Positions 19,341-30,928 of a stretch of 64,000 nucleotides of DNA are shown in pieces. The stretch is from Mesotaenium endlicherianum (taxonomy: Eukaryota; Streptophyta; Zygnematophyceae; Zygnematales; Mesotaeniaceae). The notes beneath the pieces are model-generated. The model did not search any database, had not been told where the DNA came from, and saw only the letters and a list, made by a program, of their open reading frames with translations. The stretch lies in contig WELA01003606.1 in NCBI GenBank assembly GCA_009602735.1, forward strand, positions 655,602 to 719,601, in the 5' to 3' direction. How positions within the stretch are numbered: position 1 is the first letter of the stretch; the number at the start of each line of letters is the position of its first letter. A program made the position numbers and the translations under genes.

Positions 19341-20662
19341 CCAAAGACTTGGTCGTGGGCGGCAGCAAAATAGTGATGTCAATTTTTTCCGAGAATCGCT
19401 AAGCGGTGGTAGTCCTATGTCATAAGAAAGATGACATCATTGAGAAGGCAAAAATGGCTGGGGAAAGTGGTTGCGTTTGCAAGACATCCGAAGCATTGGA
19501 CGTTGTCGTTGGTCAGAGTTGTGTGTTCGGACTTCCCAAAAATAATTTAGTAAATTTTGAAGAATGACAATATAAAACTAGTACAAGATTAAACATAATA
19601 TACACACTTCATGTCATAATCTTATTTAATAAGTTTTAAAATAAAAAACAAAGCATAACATCACATTAATAGAGTTAATATATAGATTATTTAACATAAT
19701 CATATGCATGCATTAAAATAATTGTTATCTTACAAATGTCACAAAAGATGCAAGAGTCTAATTCAACATGTAAAAGAAAAATAAAGAACGTCCAATTAAA
19801 CATGATGCTCTTGTCATGAAAGTACATACATTTATACAACATTTCTTTGGAAAACAACAATTGGCAGTAATTTGATACTCGTAATCATTAACACAACATG
19901 TCTTTTAAATTTTCTATTATATATTAATACACAAATTAAAATGTAATAAACGTATCAATTTTGATGAGTAGATTACACTCTATACATAAAAAATCAATAA
20001 AATAATTTAATAATATCTAATGAATAGCTTGATCAAAACAACTTAGAAAAATCAAAAGTATGTTTTAAAGCCTAAAATCATTCAAAATTACTTTGTGAAA
20101 AAAAATGATAAAACATATTTACAATAACATCTTGTTTTTCCTGTATATTTAAAGATTAAATTTTTTAAATTAATCTTATTTTTCACCAATATAATAATGA
20201 ATGCGTATTTTCTCTTTTCTACATATGTCATGATAATTACATTCGATATATTCAGTACATTATTTTTTAAATAGTACATTATTTAAAATTTATATTTATT
20301 TGTAATGCACGTGCTCTATAATGTATACAATTGTCTACATTGCGATATTTTAACAATATTATTTTTTGAACATTGTACGTAAGTCATTTACTCTGATGTA
20401 GTTATCACTCCATAAATTGTTCTTATATAATTTAATGATGATTAATAAAATACATACTTAAAAGATTGAAGATATAATAGTTCTTAAAATAATTTCATTG
20501 TACCAATAAAACATGTGTAATAAACATCACTTAGTAAACAAGATATTTTCTTGTTGATATGTAGAGAAATTCATGTTACATAATTAATTTGTAAACTAAG
20601 TAAATTTTCACAACTGTAAACTTCAATTTATTCTATTCATAAATAGACTATATCCTAAATCA
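19341..20662. other. AT-rich DNA without genes
   Basis: Very AT-rich from about 19550 onward, with frequent TTTAAAT/ATAATA patterns and only short random open stretches. No repeat boundary recognised. Confidence 0.5.
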
Positions 20663-20738
20663 AAATGGATCGTTGGTTCATAATGATATGATATCGATCA
20701 TTATATATATTGATAATCGGTGAACCAACGATCCATTT
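20663..20738. repeat. Perfect 18-bp inverted repeat with 40-bp spacer
   Basis: Left arm AAATGGATCGTTGGTTCA (20663-20680), right arm TGAACCAACGATCCATTT (20721-20738). The spacer contains further self-complementary TAATGAT/ATCATTA. It could be a foldback element, a small DNA transposon end or a hairpin RNA source. No target duplication was recognised. Confidence 0.6.
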
Positions 20739-20915
20739 AAGTTCAAGAAGATGCATCATATCAGCATCAGTTGCTGTATGTATATAGATTAGTAGAATGG
20801 TTCGATATGTATAAATTGTGAACCAGTGACTAATTTCAGTCCAAAAGATGACTTATTTATAAAAAGAAAAAATATTGATCCAGTGCATGAGCAATATTGA
20901 CGCTATTGGCCTTCT

Positions 20916-21173
20916 TGTTGTGACTGAGACTGTCGAAGGGCGCTAGGCATCAGCAGGGAAAGGAAGTACAGGACTCACAAAGGAAATACCCTTAGAATAG
21001 GCAAGGACTGACTAATCTAAGTGCTGGTGGCAAAAAATCTCCTCTAACAGGAGGAAAGTCCACGGTTTATGAGCTGTAAATACGAAAAATAATATGAAAA
21101 ACCTGGGCATAAATGGGCACAACTAGGGCAGCTAAATTCGCAAAGAACTAAGAAAAAAGTGAACAATGAAACC
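20916..21173 (-). repeat. LTR-like repeat of family J (copy 1)
   Basis: About 258 bp, roughly 80% similar by eye to 22770-23027 and in the same orientation. On the minus strand it ends with CAGTCACAACA. No internal sequence adjoins it, so it looks like a solo LTR. Confidence 0.6.
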
Positions 21174-21869
21174 ATTCTAAAAGACTAAGAGTGTGGGCGG
21201 ACGAACTAGTAATACAAATACGTTAGTGGGCAAGATCAATAAAATGTCTAATGACTAGGCTAGAAATATTATGGCGGGCTTTGGCCTCGCGAGGTTCTAT
21301 ATTAGCGAATCCGTGGCATGTATTGATTATGAGAGTGTCTCACTACAATGAGTAAAGCAACAGGCAAGTACGAGCAAGGGATAAGCATAGACGAGAGCTC
21401 GAGAGAAAAAGTAGTGTAGAAGCATCAAACGACATACAAATGCTGACACTCTGTGAGTGTGAGCTCGCGACCTAAATAGCATGCCCACAAACATCTAACC
21501 CACTGCCGAAAGCAAAAAATCCTACCTACGAGGGTGACGCACTATAACGCTACATTGACGAAGCAAAAAGACTACCAAATAAAATATGAAAAAAACTCAG
21601 GTTAAAAAGGACAACATAGTACGAAGAGACGACCACCCAAACCCCATATATACGCCCGTACCCTCCCTAAATCCCTAGCAACCCGGTGGGCATACCCGCC
21701 GGAGTTGCCTATCGTACATGACGACCAAGTCACGGGCAATGAAAGGGGGAAGGGTGCGGGGAGTGCGCCCATACACACTCACGCACCCTCACCCGCGAGT
21801 GGAAGCGTGCACGAGGACCTTTCCTAGTTGCATACATAAGGTGGAGTGGCCTGGTGGTATGCCACCCTT
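21174..21869. other. No gene seen
   Basis: Non-repetitive within this window. An 81-residue open stretch at 21718-21963 has no recognisable domain. Confidence 0.4.
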
Positions 21870-22451
21870 GCAAGAGTTAGAGGGTTACATGAGAGAGGAG
21901 TGGAAAAGAACTCACTTTATTAAGAAAAGTCGTGTACAAGATACGAAGGTTAGACTAGAATAAGCCCCGTCTACTTCCTTGTGCTTCCCATTTATCCTTT
22001 AACTCTAAGTGTCGTCTCTAGCAAAGTACCTCCAGAACCTTCTCCTATGGCTCCTTCCATGTAGGTGACCTTGCCTAGTTGGACAAGCTAGCACACTCAC
22101 ACGCACACAATCACCCTCTAGAATATTCTACTTCACAATCCACTAACTTCTCACGGAGTTTCTAGAAATTCCACGATCACTTTCGCACTCTACGTAATTG
22201 TACGTAGTTTCTGGAATCCTCATGTTTCAATGTCCTACTTCCTGGACTCCAACCAAAATTTTCGTCACAGGACCTGTTTTTGTCATTAAATAGAATCTGT
22301 GACATTAAAAAATCACTACAAACTTCCAAAATTCATAACTTTTCCAATACTTGTCCAAATGACTTGAAATAAAAGCCAAAGTTCTTCTAAAATTACACTT
22401 GATGCATATAAAATACTAGAAAGATACAAACTACACATTCATAACCTTACA
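21870..22451 (-). repeat. Probable diverged chromovirus LTR
   Basis: On the minus strand it begins TGTAAGGTTATGAATGTG at 22451, echoing the C/E-family LTR start TGTAAGGTCATAGG. The following ~150 bases (around ATGCATCAAGTG and ACTTGGACAAGTATTGG) have the same layout as the E LTR at 26330-26469. An AATAAA is at about 21918-21923 on the minus strand. The left end is a guess. Confidence 0.35.
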
Positions 22452-22769
22452 GGCAACTACAGCTCTCACTTGGTACCAGCGCCGACCCAATGAGCAAGGG
22501 AACTCGTGGCTCGACCTCCACACGTGTGGGCGGCAAAACCACGTGTGGAGGAAAAGGGATTGCGGGGGATCCGGGCGGAACCTCACAGCTGCTCAACAAC
22601 AGAACGTCGTGAGCGGATCATAGGTCCAAGTGTTTGCTGCAGTCGTTTGTGAACCAGGCCATCCTCACCTACCACCCTAATCCAACTAACCACTAGCCTG
22701 TCAACACCCACCACCCCAGATCACTTGGATTAAACATACATGAGACTCTACAGTACAAAACACGACAGC
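22452..22769. other. No gene seen
   Basis: Contains TGGTACCAGCGC at about 22475, which only loosely resembles a primer site. No ORF of interest. Confidence 0.35.
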
Positions 22770-23027
22770 TGTTGTGACTGAGACTTTTGGAGGACACTAG
22801 GCATTGGCAGGGCAAGGAAGGACGGGACTTACAGGGGAAATACCCTTGGAATAGGCAAGGACTGACTTATCTAAGTGCTGGTGGGTAAAAATCTCCCCTA
22901 GCAGGAGAAAAGTCCACAGCTTATGAGCTGTAAATATGAAAAATGATACCAAAGGTTTGGGCACAAATGGACATTACTAGGGCAACTAAATTCGCAAAGA
23001 ATCAAGTGAAAAGTGACCTATGAAACA
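22770..23027 (-). repeat. 3' LTR of a family-J element
   Basis: 258 bp, on the minus strand TGTTTCATAGG to CAACA. It is preceded, in that orientation, by the purine tract GGGGGAGGG (23028-23036). It matches 20916-21173, and its start matches the LTR at 54955-55147. Confidence 0.7.
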
Positions 23028-23539
23028 CCCTCCCCCGGCTGAGGGCGAGGGGGCAAGAGCGCAACTGAATGTGGAGGCTCCAAAATGCAATCGTCGGGGA
23101 CGATGAACAAGAGGACGGCCTCGAGCAAGCCAGGGAAATAAAACCCTGGAGGAACATACTCCAAGTGGTACACATGGCATTTGGAAACGGGATAGGAATC
23201 TATGACGGTGCGGAGGTGGGGCAAAACGGCCGACTGACGACCTATAGCGGCGGGCCACTTGGTGGGAATACGCGCGTCCACCAGGAAACTCCCGCAGAGT
23301 GCATCAGCGATGGAAGCCGTGAGCGTCGGGGGCGGGAGACTCCGCGAATCTGCGAGCAGAAATTGTTCCCACCACGGAAGGGTAGGGGGATCAGCAACGG
23401 CGAGGGAGCTAGCATAAAAAAATAACGCGGAGTGTACGAGAAGGGAAGGACGTAGTGAGAGGGTCCTACGCAGCAGGAAGAGTAAAACCAGTCTCTTCCA
23501 GGAAAGCGACTTAGAGGAGTGAGACATGCAAGGTGCCAC
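23028..23539 (-). pseudogene. Family-J element, end of pol (after integrase)
   Basis: A minus-strand open stretch of about 170 residues ends at the polypurine tract. It shares LEYVPPGF with the J2 element at 55079-55354 and a LVHSAL...LLA pattern with J2 at 55358-55600. In J2 this region follows an integrase tail and a PHD-like finger. By itself it has no nameable domain. Fossil. Confidence 0.5.
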
Positions 23540-25214
23540 CTAGAATCGCAAGCGTTTCACAATAGCATAGATACGACGGCGGGAAGATCCACTTAGTGTG
23601 GTGCACTCTGACACTGGTTTGGGCCCGAACGCCCAAAAACGCCCCAGAACTGGATCTCCACTCATCTCTGCCCAAGGCGTAGACGGATATTTTCTCCACT
23701 AACTTAGGCAAAGGCGGAGAAAATGACATCCCTGCCACATGCGGAGATGGTATTTCTACGCTCAATGGCGAATATTGTGTCTCTGAACAGATTTTCTCCT
23801 TTGCCAAAACTGTCGAAAAATGGCTAAGTATGGAAAGCCAATTTGAAAATGGTCACTCTCCGAAAATGGTCATGGAAATTGACCACTTTGTTGTGATTGG
23901 TTAGTGCAATTGGCCAAGTGTGCCAATAACGTTATTGTGCACTAATAAGTTAAGAAAAATGAAGAGGTTGACTCTTCATTTTAGTTTGTTTGAGTTTCAG
24001 TCGTGTGGTGGCGGGAGTGACCCTTATGTGCCCGGCCCCTGTTGCTTGGTTGTTTTTGTTTGGGGAGTGGGCGAGAGTGTGCCAGAATGTGCAATTTCGC
24101 TCAAGCTCGCGTCAGATTAAAAAAGACTCTGATTGGCCCTTGCCTTTACGAGGAGCCCAAGTCGTCAAGTGGCGGGGGTTATTTTGACAAGCACGTACCT
24201 CCTTGACTTCCCCTTGCCCCCCCGCTTGTGTCTTATTGGTCAAAAAAACATATAGGGTACACCTGCGGGCGCCGAGAGCGAAACACAACGTTATTTTCAC
24301 GAAAGATCGCGTAATCCGCGTCATCCGAGATCATGTCACCCGCTAGATAACACCTCCCAAATAACACTTCCCAGGTAACTTAAGGAATTTGGGGGGCACC
24401 GCAATACTAATCTTTGTCTCTTACCCTCCATCTCGCATAGGGGGATGGCCGTCACTGGCCCGTGCCTCGTGTAATAACCAATCACATGCACGTTTTTAAC
24501 CCATACAAAAATATCCCATCCGGCCAGTCTGCCGAATATGATTCCACCCGAAATTTCAGGTTGGGTTTTTCTTCAGTCCCAAATCTCCAAAGTGACTCAG
24601 GGATCCGATGGGCTCAAAGCCAAACAGGCTAAGCCCCCGTCGAGTTCAAGCCCGTTGGAGTTAGGCCCGGACGGCCTTGACAGCCTACGGGCTGTCAGCC
24701 CTTTTGGGCTGACTGCCCACGTGGTCGTCAATCTCCTTGGTGTTGGCGGACCACAAGTAGGCGCACACGCTTTGCAGATTGGGGTTCAATTGACCACGTG
24801 GTATCCAGATTTTTTTTGTTGAGCTAGAGAATCCGATGAGACCTTTCACGTGCACCATGACTGGCGCTAGTTGACTTTTTAACAATGCAAATCGGAGATT
24901 CTGCTGGCGACACTTTCAGAAGGAGCAAAACCGGTCGGCACAGGTTGACATTTGGCGTTTTGTGCACTTAATTACTGTGATCTGATTGGCCAGTGAATAT
25001 GTAATTGCATGTAACTCCGCTTGCAAGCGGAGAATTAGACGGAGAATTTGTGTTTCTGAGCCGGAAAGTGGCGGAGTGAGGCCGAGGAATGCCTATCTCC
25101 GCCTCCAACCCTCCGCTCAAATGTGGCGGACAATTGGTCTTGTCCGCCTTGAATTGGACTTGACGAAAATGAATTTTTGTGTTAGACCCGTCTCAGAGTG
25201 TGCTCGATCATGAC
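23540..25214. other. No gene seen
   Basis: No recognisable protein domain on either strand. Holds a pair of competing hairpins (24679-24713) and several AGGCC/GGCC-rich words near 24620-24700. Confidence 0.4.
24679..24713. repeat. Two overlapping perfect hairpins
   Basis: GACAGCC-TACG-GGCTGTC (24679-24696) and GTCAGCCC-TTTT-GGGCTGAC (24694-24713) share three bases, so only one can form fully at a time. Function unknown. Confidence 0.45.
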
Positions 25215-25725
25215 TAAGACGTAACGTATACTACGCTTAGGGAGGGGAAAAGGACCGGCAAGGTCAAGAGACCATTGGTAGAATAGACCGCGCAAAGGAA
25301 GGGGGTTGAGAACAGATGGAAGAGCGTTGAAGGTGTTCTTAACTCGATCACACGACTTGCATGACCGGACAAAAGCAACAACTTGTTAGATTAAATCTTC
25401 CCACAAGTACATGGTTTGTAAAAGACTGCTAGTACGCTGCTTAACACAAAAATGCCCAGATTTCTCATGAACCTTGCGGATCAAGGGAACAAGCTCAACG
25501 AGAGGAGGCACAATCCTGATGTGGTAGGGAAAGATACGTAGCAGCGTACCCTTATGCCAGTGATAACGAACACACCGGTGGAGGATATGATCACGCTCAC
25601 AACGCAAGGGAGGGACAAACCTAGCACAAATACACAGATATCCAAGGTAGTGTGAATTAGACCAGATATCAGACGTAACGCGAGACCCATTTGATGCAGA
25701 CCCGACAGCATACACAGAGGGGAGG
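25215..25725 (-). pseudogene. Integrase fragment: zinc-binding domain and start of core
   Basis: Minus-strand translation shows the HHCC zinc finger of Ty3 integrases. VHEKSGHF (H-H) is followed by SLLQTMYLW, then SCKSCDRVK (C-C). The core then starts with FYQWSLDLAGPFPLPK (first catalytic Asp). Upstream, RYHWHKGTLLRI and PLVELVPLIRK fit the N-terminal integrase region. It may be part of the family-J element whose tail lies at 23028-23539, since strand and order agree. The LTR of E abuts it at 25726. Fossil, broken. Confidence 0.75.
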
Positions 25726-26469
25726 TGAAAGGGGCAGAGTGCCCTAGTGGAAGCGTAGTAACTCACGAGGAAAGGAACTAGTTGCAATCATACTAGAGAG
25801 TGCAGCGGCATATCACTAACAAAGCTTAAAAAAAAAATTCAACATTTTGAGTAGCAAGAAACTGCTCAAAAATGAACTAGGATGAAAGGCCTTGTCATCA
25901 CAGACCCGAAGAAATTTACAGAAGTGAAAACTGATAAGAAACAAAGAAGTTATGCCTATTTATAATTTTCTGCCTAAATGCTCCTCTCTAGGAGGAAGCT
26001 ACAAATTTTCCTAAGTGTTCGTCAAATCGTCCCTTCCAGAATATTCGTGAGTAAGCCAGATCAGTCTAATCTGACGTGTCGGGCCGAATTGACGTCCACA
26101 TACATGCATCGACATTATTAGAATATTCTATCTTAGACGCGCTAGGCTAAATCGAAACTTCTAGGTAAATCGACCTAGTCGGCACTCCGCGTCAGCCGAA
26201 CTTACGTGAAGGTTCGAGTTCATTCTAACGGGCCAGATCGCTCGACGCTGTCGGTCAAGCCGACGGTCGCGCTCACCGCGAATTAAGGACAGTCGTCAAC
26301 CGACCTTAAAATTGATTAAACTTCAGAAATCCGTAACTCTCTCAATACTTAATCAAATTTGATGGACTTCATATCAAAATGACCACAAAAATGCACTCTA
26401 CACTACTATACAATCAAAACATACTTTCATGAAACTCAAAAATGCACTTTATAAACCTATGACCTTACA
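25726..26469 (-). repeat. 3' LTR of element E
   Basis: 744 bp, TGTAAGGTCATAGG (from 26469) to CCCCTTTCA (25726). Nearly the same as C's LTR across the middle section (for example ACACTTAGGAAAATT and the CGACGCTGTCGGTCAA block). Confidence 0.9.
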
Positions 26470-27236
26470 TCATCCCCCTCCTCAAGATGCGACGTCCTCG
26501 ACGTATTCTGCAGATAACGTCTCAACTTACTCTTACAATGAGTCAAGTTGGCCTCTGGCTCCCAAGTGTTGTCGTCCGTATGGTAGCCTTTCCACTTGAC
26601 CAGATACTCTTGAACAAGTCGTTGACCTCGCTCGACTCGTCGATCGCCGACAATTGCCTCCACTTCATACTCCAATACATCATCGATCTCAACTGGTGGT
26701 GGCGGTGTAGATAGTCGTCCTGGATGTCCTTCATTTGGGTCAACGTATGGCCGCAAACAACTGACATGGAACACATCATGGATACGCCAGCTTGAAGGAA
26801 GTTCCAACTTGTAGGTCACTGGATTGACCTGCTTGAGCACCACAAAGGGACCTGTAAACCGTGCTCGCAGTTTCCTCTTGCCCGTGAAAGGTAGATTCTC
26901 TGTTGACAAGAGTACTTTGTCGCTCACATGGAATGTCACTTCCCATCTGTGCTTGTTAGCATGCTTGCCCTGTTCCTCCTGTGCCTTCCGAATACACGTC
27001 TTCGCCATATCCCACGTGTTGGCCATCTGCCCCATAAAAGCTTGTGTAGTAGGAACCTGAGTCACCTTGGCCTTCTCCAACAAGATGTTCCCTGGATGAT
27101 ATACTTCTCGTCCATAAACCATAGCAAATGGTGACTGCTTGGTGGATCCCTGCATGCTGTTATTGTAGGCAATCTCCAATCCTAGCAACTTCTTGTCCCA
27201 CTCTGAAGTGTCTTCCACAGTGAAACTCCTGAGCAC
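26457..27236 (-). pseudogene. Element E integrase tail with chromodomain
   Basis: An open stretch of 259 residues. It covers the integrase end with EIAYNNSMQGSTKQSPF, then the GPF/Y module (GPFVVLKQVNPVTYKLELP, HDVFHVSCLRPY). A chromodomain sits near the C-terminus (VEAIVGDRR, EYLVKWKGY, NTWEPEANL). The final residues EEGDDVRS are encoded by the polypurine tract and the first 13 bases of the LTR, with TAG at 26457-26459. Chromodomains direct integration towards chromatin marks. Confidence 0.9.
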
Positions 27237-27266
27237 CTCTTGCAGAGTTCTGTTGAGCCTCTCACT

Positions 27267-28330
27267 CTACCCGTTTGTTTGAGGGTGGTAGGAAGTGCTC
27301 ATACTCAGCTTGGTCCCCATCAAAGTAAACAATGACCGCCAGAAGTTGCTAGTAAACCTTGAATCCCGATCTGAAACAATCACCTTCGGCAACCCATGTA
27401 GCCTAAAAATATGATGAAAGAATAGCCGTGCCACATCTGCTGCCGTACAAGTCTCCTTCATGGGAATGAAGTGAGCCATCTTGCTGAGCCTATCAGATCC
27501 AACCCAAACTGCATCGTGGCCTTGACCACTCACTGGTAACGACGTGATGAAGTCCATAGCAATCTGCTCCCAAGGATACTCTGGAATAGGCAGGGGCTGC
27601 AATGTACCTCCCTTCTTTTGATTTGGTGCCTTGTTTCTCTGGCACGCATCGCAACTCCTGATCCACTCCTCGATGTCCTTGTCCATATTTCTCCAATAGT
27701 ACTCTCGCTTTAGCACGCGTGCCGTCTTCTCGCTTCCGAAGTGTCCAGCATATAAGCAATCATGATGCTCCGCAAGTAGTAAGTCTCGTAGCTCCTTGAT
27801 GTCAGGTACCACCACTCTCTTGGAATCACCATAATACCATATGCCGTCCTTCTTCTGCATACTCGAGTTGGTCTCAGCTGCTCCACCATCAGCAAACTCT
27901 GGGTCCTCCTCATAACCTCTTTGAAGCTTCTCCTTGAAGTCCATACTCTCCTTGATGACCGAGACAGCTGCAAGGTCACACCTTCTGGATAAAGCATTTG
28001 CAGGGTTGATCTTCCATGGTAAATACTCAATCTTGTGGTCAAACTGTTGCAGAAACTCCATCCACCTAACCTGTCTTGGTGTCAATGTTGGCTGCGTCAT
28101 AAACTTCTCCAAGCTCTTGTGGTCGGTCTTGACGAACACCTTCCGGCCGTCCACATAACATCGCCAAATCCTCAAAGCCTGGATAATAGCCAACATCTCC
28201 CGCTCGTGTGCTGCATAATTCTGCTCAGCAGGACTCAACTTCCTGCTCTCATATGCCAGGTTGTAATCCCTTGCCTTGGTCCTGGAGAAGAATGGCTCCC
28301 ACTGCAAAATATGATGCGTCCGTGATGATG
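27267..28330 (-). pseudogene. Element E RNase H and integrase core
   Basis: RNase H end: [20 protein letters not shown] and KTDHKSLEKF. Integrase N-terminal zinc finger: H-DCLYAGHFG and CDACQRNKAP. Integrase core: WEQIAMDFITSLPVS (first Asp), VSDRDSRFTSNFW (second Asp), TSYHPQTNG (core end). The blocks are in the standard Ty3 order RNase H-integrase. Family role: inserts element DNA into the genome. Confidence 0.9.
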
Positions 28331-29860
28331 GTGAAAGGAAGCTCTGGACTGGCGATTGCCAACTCAGGTGCCTGTGTCAATAACTCCTTAATCTTCTCAA
28401 ATGCTTGCTGCTCCTTGTCACCCCATAGCCACTTCTCCTGCTTCTTCAACATGTCCGTGAGCGGTGCACACACCATGGCAAATCCTTCAATGAAGCGTCG
28501 GTAATAATTCGCCATGCGGAGGAAAGTCCTGAGTTGATGAATATCAGCAGGTACCGGCCAATCTCTGACTGCTTGCACCTTCTTCTGCTCCACCTTGACT
28601 CCTTCAGCTCCCACTATATGTCCAAGAAATTTGACTTCATTGAGACAGAAGTCGCACTTGCTCATCTTCCCATACAGCTTCTGATCTCTCAAGACCTCCA
28701 ACACCTTCCTCAGATGCTCCACATGCTCTTCCAAGGTCTTCAAATAGATCAGGATGTTGTCCAAAAATACCACCACAAACTGGTCCAAATAGGGTCTGAA
28801 GATACTATTCATGAGTCCCATAAATGTAGCAGGTGCATTAGTCAATCCAAAAGGCATGACTGTGAACTCGAATAAACCATAACGAGTCCTGAAAGCAGTT
28901 TTCAGAACGTCTCCTTCCGCAATTCGTACCTGGTGATAGCCACTCCTCAAATCGATCTTCGCCTCGACAAGCCTGTCAATCAACTCGTCCACTCGTGGAA
29001 GTGGGTACCTGTTCTTGATGGTGACCTTGTTGAGATCCCGATAGTCGACGCACATCCTCATGGTCCCATTCTTCTCCTTCACAAATAAGACTGGCGCTGT
29101 AAATGAAGACTCGCTGGGTCGAATGAACCCCTTCTCCAACAACTCTTGGGCAGGCATCTCAGCAGGCTTTTTTGCTTGAGCAGTTGGGCTCTGCTCGTTC
29201 TGAGCAAGGGGATCAGACACCACTACTTGCTCCTCCGGCGATGTACATTCGCCCAGGCTGTTAGGACTCACGCTTGCTCCATCTGATGACCTGGCCAGGG
29301 CCACCAAAACAAGGTACATCTCCTTCACCTGATTCGCCCTGCATAGCTTCTTAACTTGCAGGCTCGACAGAAGACAGTTACTTGTGGTCGTATCTACCTC
29401 CTCCTGTTTCGGTGTCTCCATTCGACCATCACGCCCTTGGAATTTCACTTGTCCTGTGCTCCAGTGCACTTGAGGGTTGGCTTTTCTCAGCCATGGTCGG
29501 CCCAATATCACTTCATGGTGACCTAACTCTGCCTGCTCCATAACTTCAGTACTCTGGTGCCCCGCTACTTCCACGTGAATAGCTTTCGTAGGTGCACCAC
29601 ACTTGAGTTTCTGCCCATTCGCCAAAATTGCCTCCTTAGGCTCATAATGCTTCTGCACAGGGATTCGCCACTCTTTCACCAGCTTCTTGTGCACAAAATT
29701 TGCACTTGCGCCACTGTCGACCATACACTTTGCCTTGTTGCCGTCGACCACTCCTTCCACGATGATAGGCTTGTCAACATCTCGTCCTTCGCTTCTCGGC
29801 AGGCTCCTGGGGATAACCTCCTTGTGAGTTCTCGTCTTCACGCCAGTAGACACCCCAGAA
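28331..29860 (-). pseudogene. Element E protease and reverse transcriptase
   Basis: Protease: [12 protein letters not shown] (active-site D-S-G) near 29720, then [11 protein letters not shown]. Reverse transcriptase: [62 protein letters not shown], the VVFLDN box and [13 protein letters not shown], then the RNase H start [17 protein letters not shown]. Order protease-RT-RNase H is that of Ty3 elements. Compared with C, this copy keeps the protease. Broken. Confidence 0.88.
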
Positions 29861-29889
29861 CAACTTACTAGCATCCTCCTTTTTCCTGC

Positions 29890-30900
29890 TGTTGAGGTTG
29901 TTTTGTCTTCACGTAACAGTCTCGAGCCAGATGTCCAAGCTTGCCACATTTATAGCAGGGTCCTTTCGGCTTGAGATTTTGCTGCCTGCGCTGGTACTGC
30001 ACAAGTCCCTACTCCATAGGTATTGGACCTTGTCCACTCGTGCTTGGCGCTTGAGATCCAAAGTCTCGATATCCTCCAAAGTTGTGGCTGCCCCACTGTC
30101 TCTGACTATACTCCACAGCGTCGACCCTTGTTGCCAATGCCATCATTTCTCCAAGACTGGTAGGGTCCTTGAGCGCCACTTCCTTGGCCACAGTTGGCTT
30201 GAGTCCCCTCTTCAACTTGTCCATCATCTCCGACTTGTGCACGGATGGAGATTGAAGCACCAGCTCGTTGAAGCGCGATACATTCTCTTGAACTCTTGCT
30301 CGTTGACGAAGGCGCACCAATAGATCTTGAGCAGTAGTCTCGGGTGCAATAGGTTGAAATTGCCTCTTCAAGCCTTCAAATAGCAGATCCACAGTGGCAG
30401 GAACTCCAGACAGGTTCCTGTCGCTCATACCAAGCTCCATCATTCTTCTTCAACGATAATCACAAAGGCGAGTTGCCTGTCGAGCGTGAGCGCAGAATAG
30501 TCCATAAGCTTCTTCACTCCAAAAGTCCATTGATGAATAGGCCGCGATCCACGCTCTCCAGTATACACTTGAGGCTTAGGCGCACGCACTCTCGATGCGG
30601 GTGGAATAACTGGTTGCACCACTGAGTTAACATGAATTGGTGGTACCACAGGTGCAGGTGCCGAGCTTGTCGAAGCGGCGTTCCCAACAACAACTCGCAC
30701 CATTCTCTCCACCTCCGCGTGCACATTTGTTGAAATTGGGCGTAGACTTCTCCTCCAATTGCATTTGCCATTTGCCTTAGCATCGCCTGCATTCCTTGCT
30801 GCTCTCTGGTCATATTTGGTGCTGCCAACTGCCCTGGGCGCTCAACATGCTCGACATGTTCGCCTCCTCCAGCTGCCGGCTTCGACTCCACAATATAATA
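29890..30900 (-). pseudogene. Element E gag
   Basis: N-terminal segment SKPAAGGGEHVEHVE with EQQGMQAMLRQMANAIGGEV. A Pro-rich linker follows, then the gag core with FNELVLQSPSVH, LKRGLKPTVAKEVALK and [16 protein letters not shown]. These blocks match C and F. A probable zinc-knuckle remnant follows near 29930-30000. Broken. Confidence 0.82.
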
Positions 30901-30915
30901 TGCAAACCAGCCCAA

Positions 30916-30926
30916 CTTTGATACCA
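30916..30926 (-). other. Primer binding site of element E
   Basis: On the minus strand TGGTATCAAAG, one base from the usual initiator-Met site, two bases after the 5' LTR. Confidence 0.75.
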
Positions 30927-30928
30927 GA

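Noticed and set aside
21718-21963. 81-residue open stretch, plus strand
   Set aside because: No recognisable features and no homologue within the window; random expectation in this composition.
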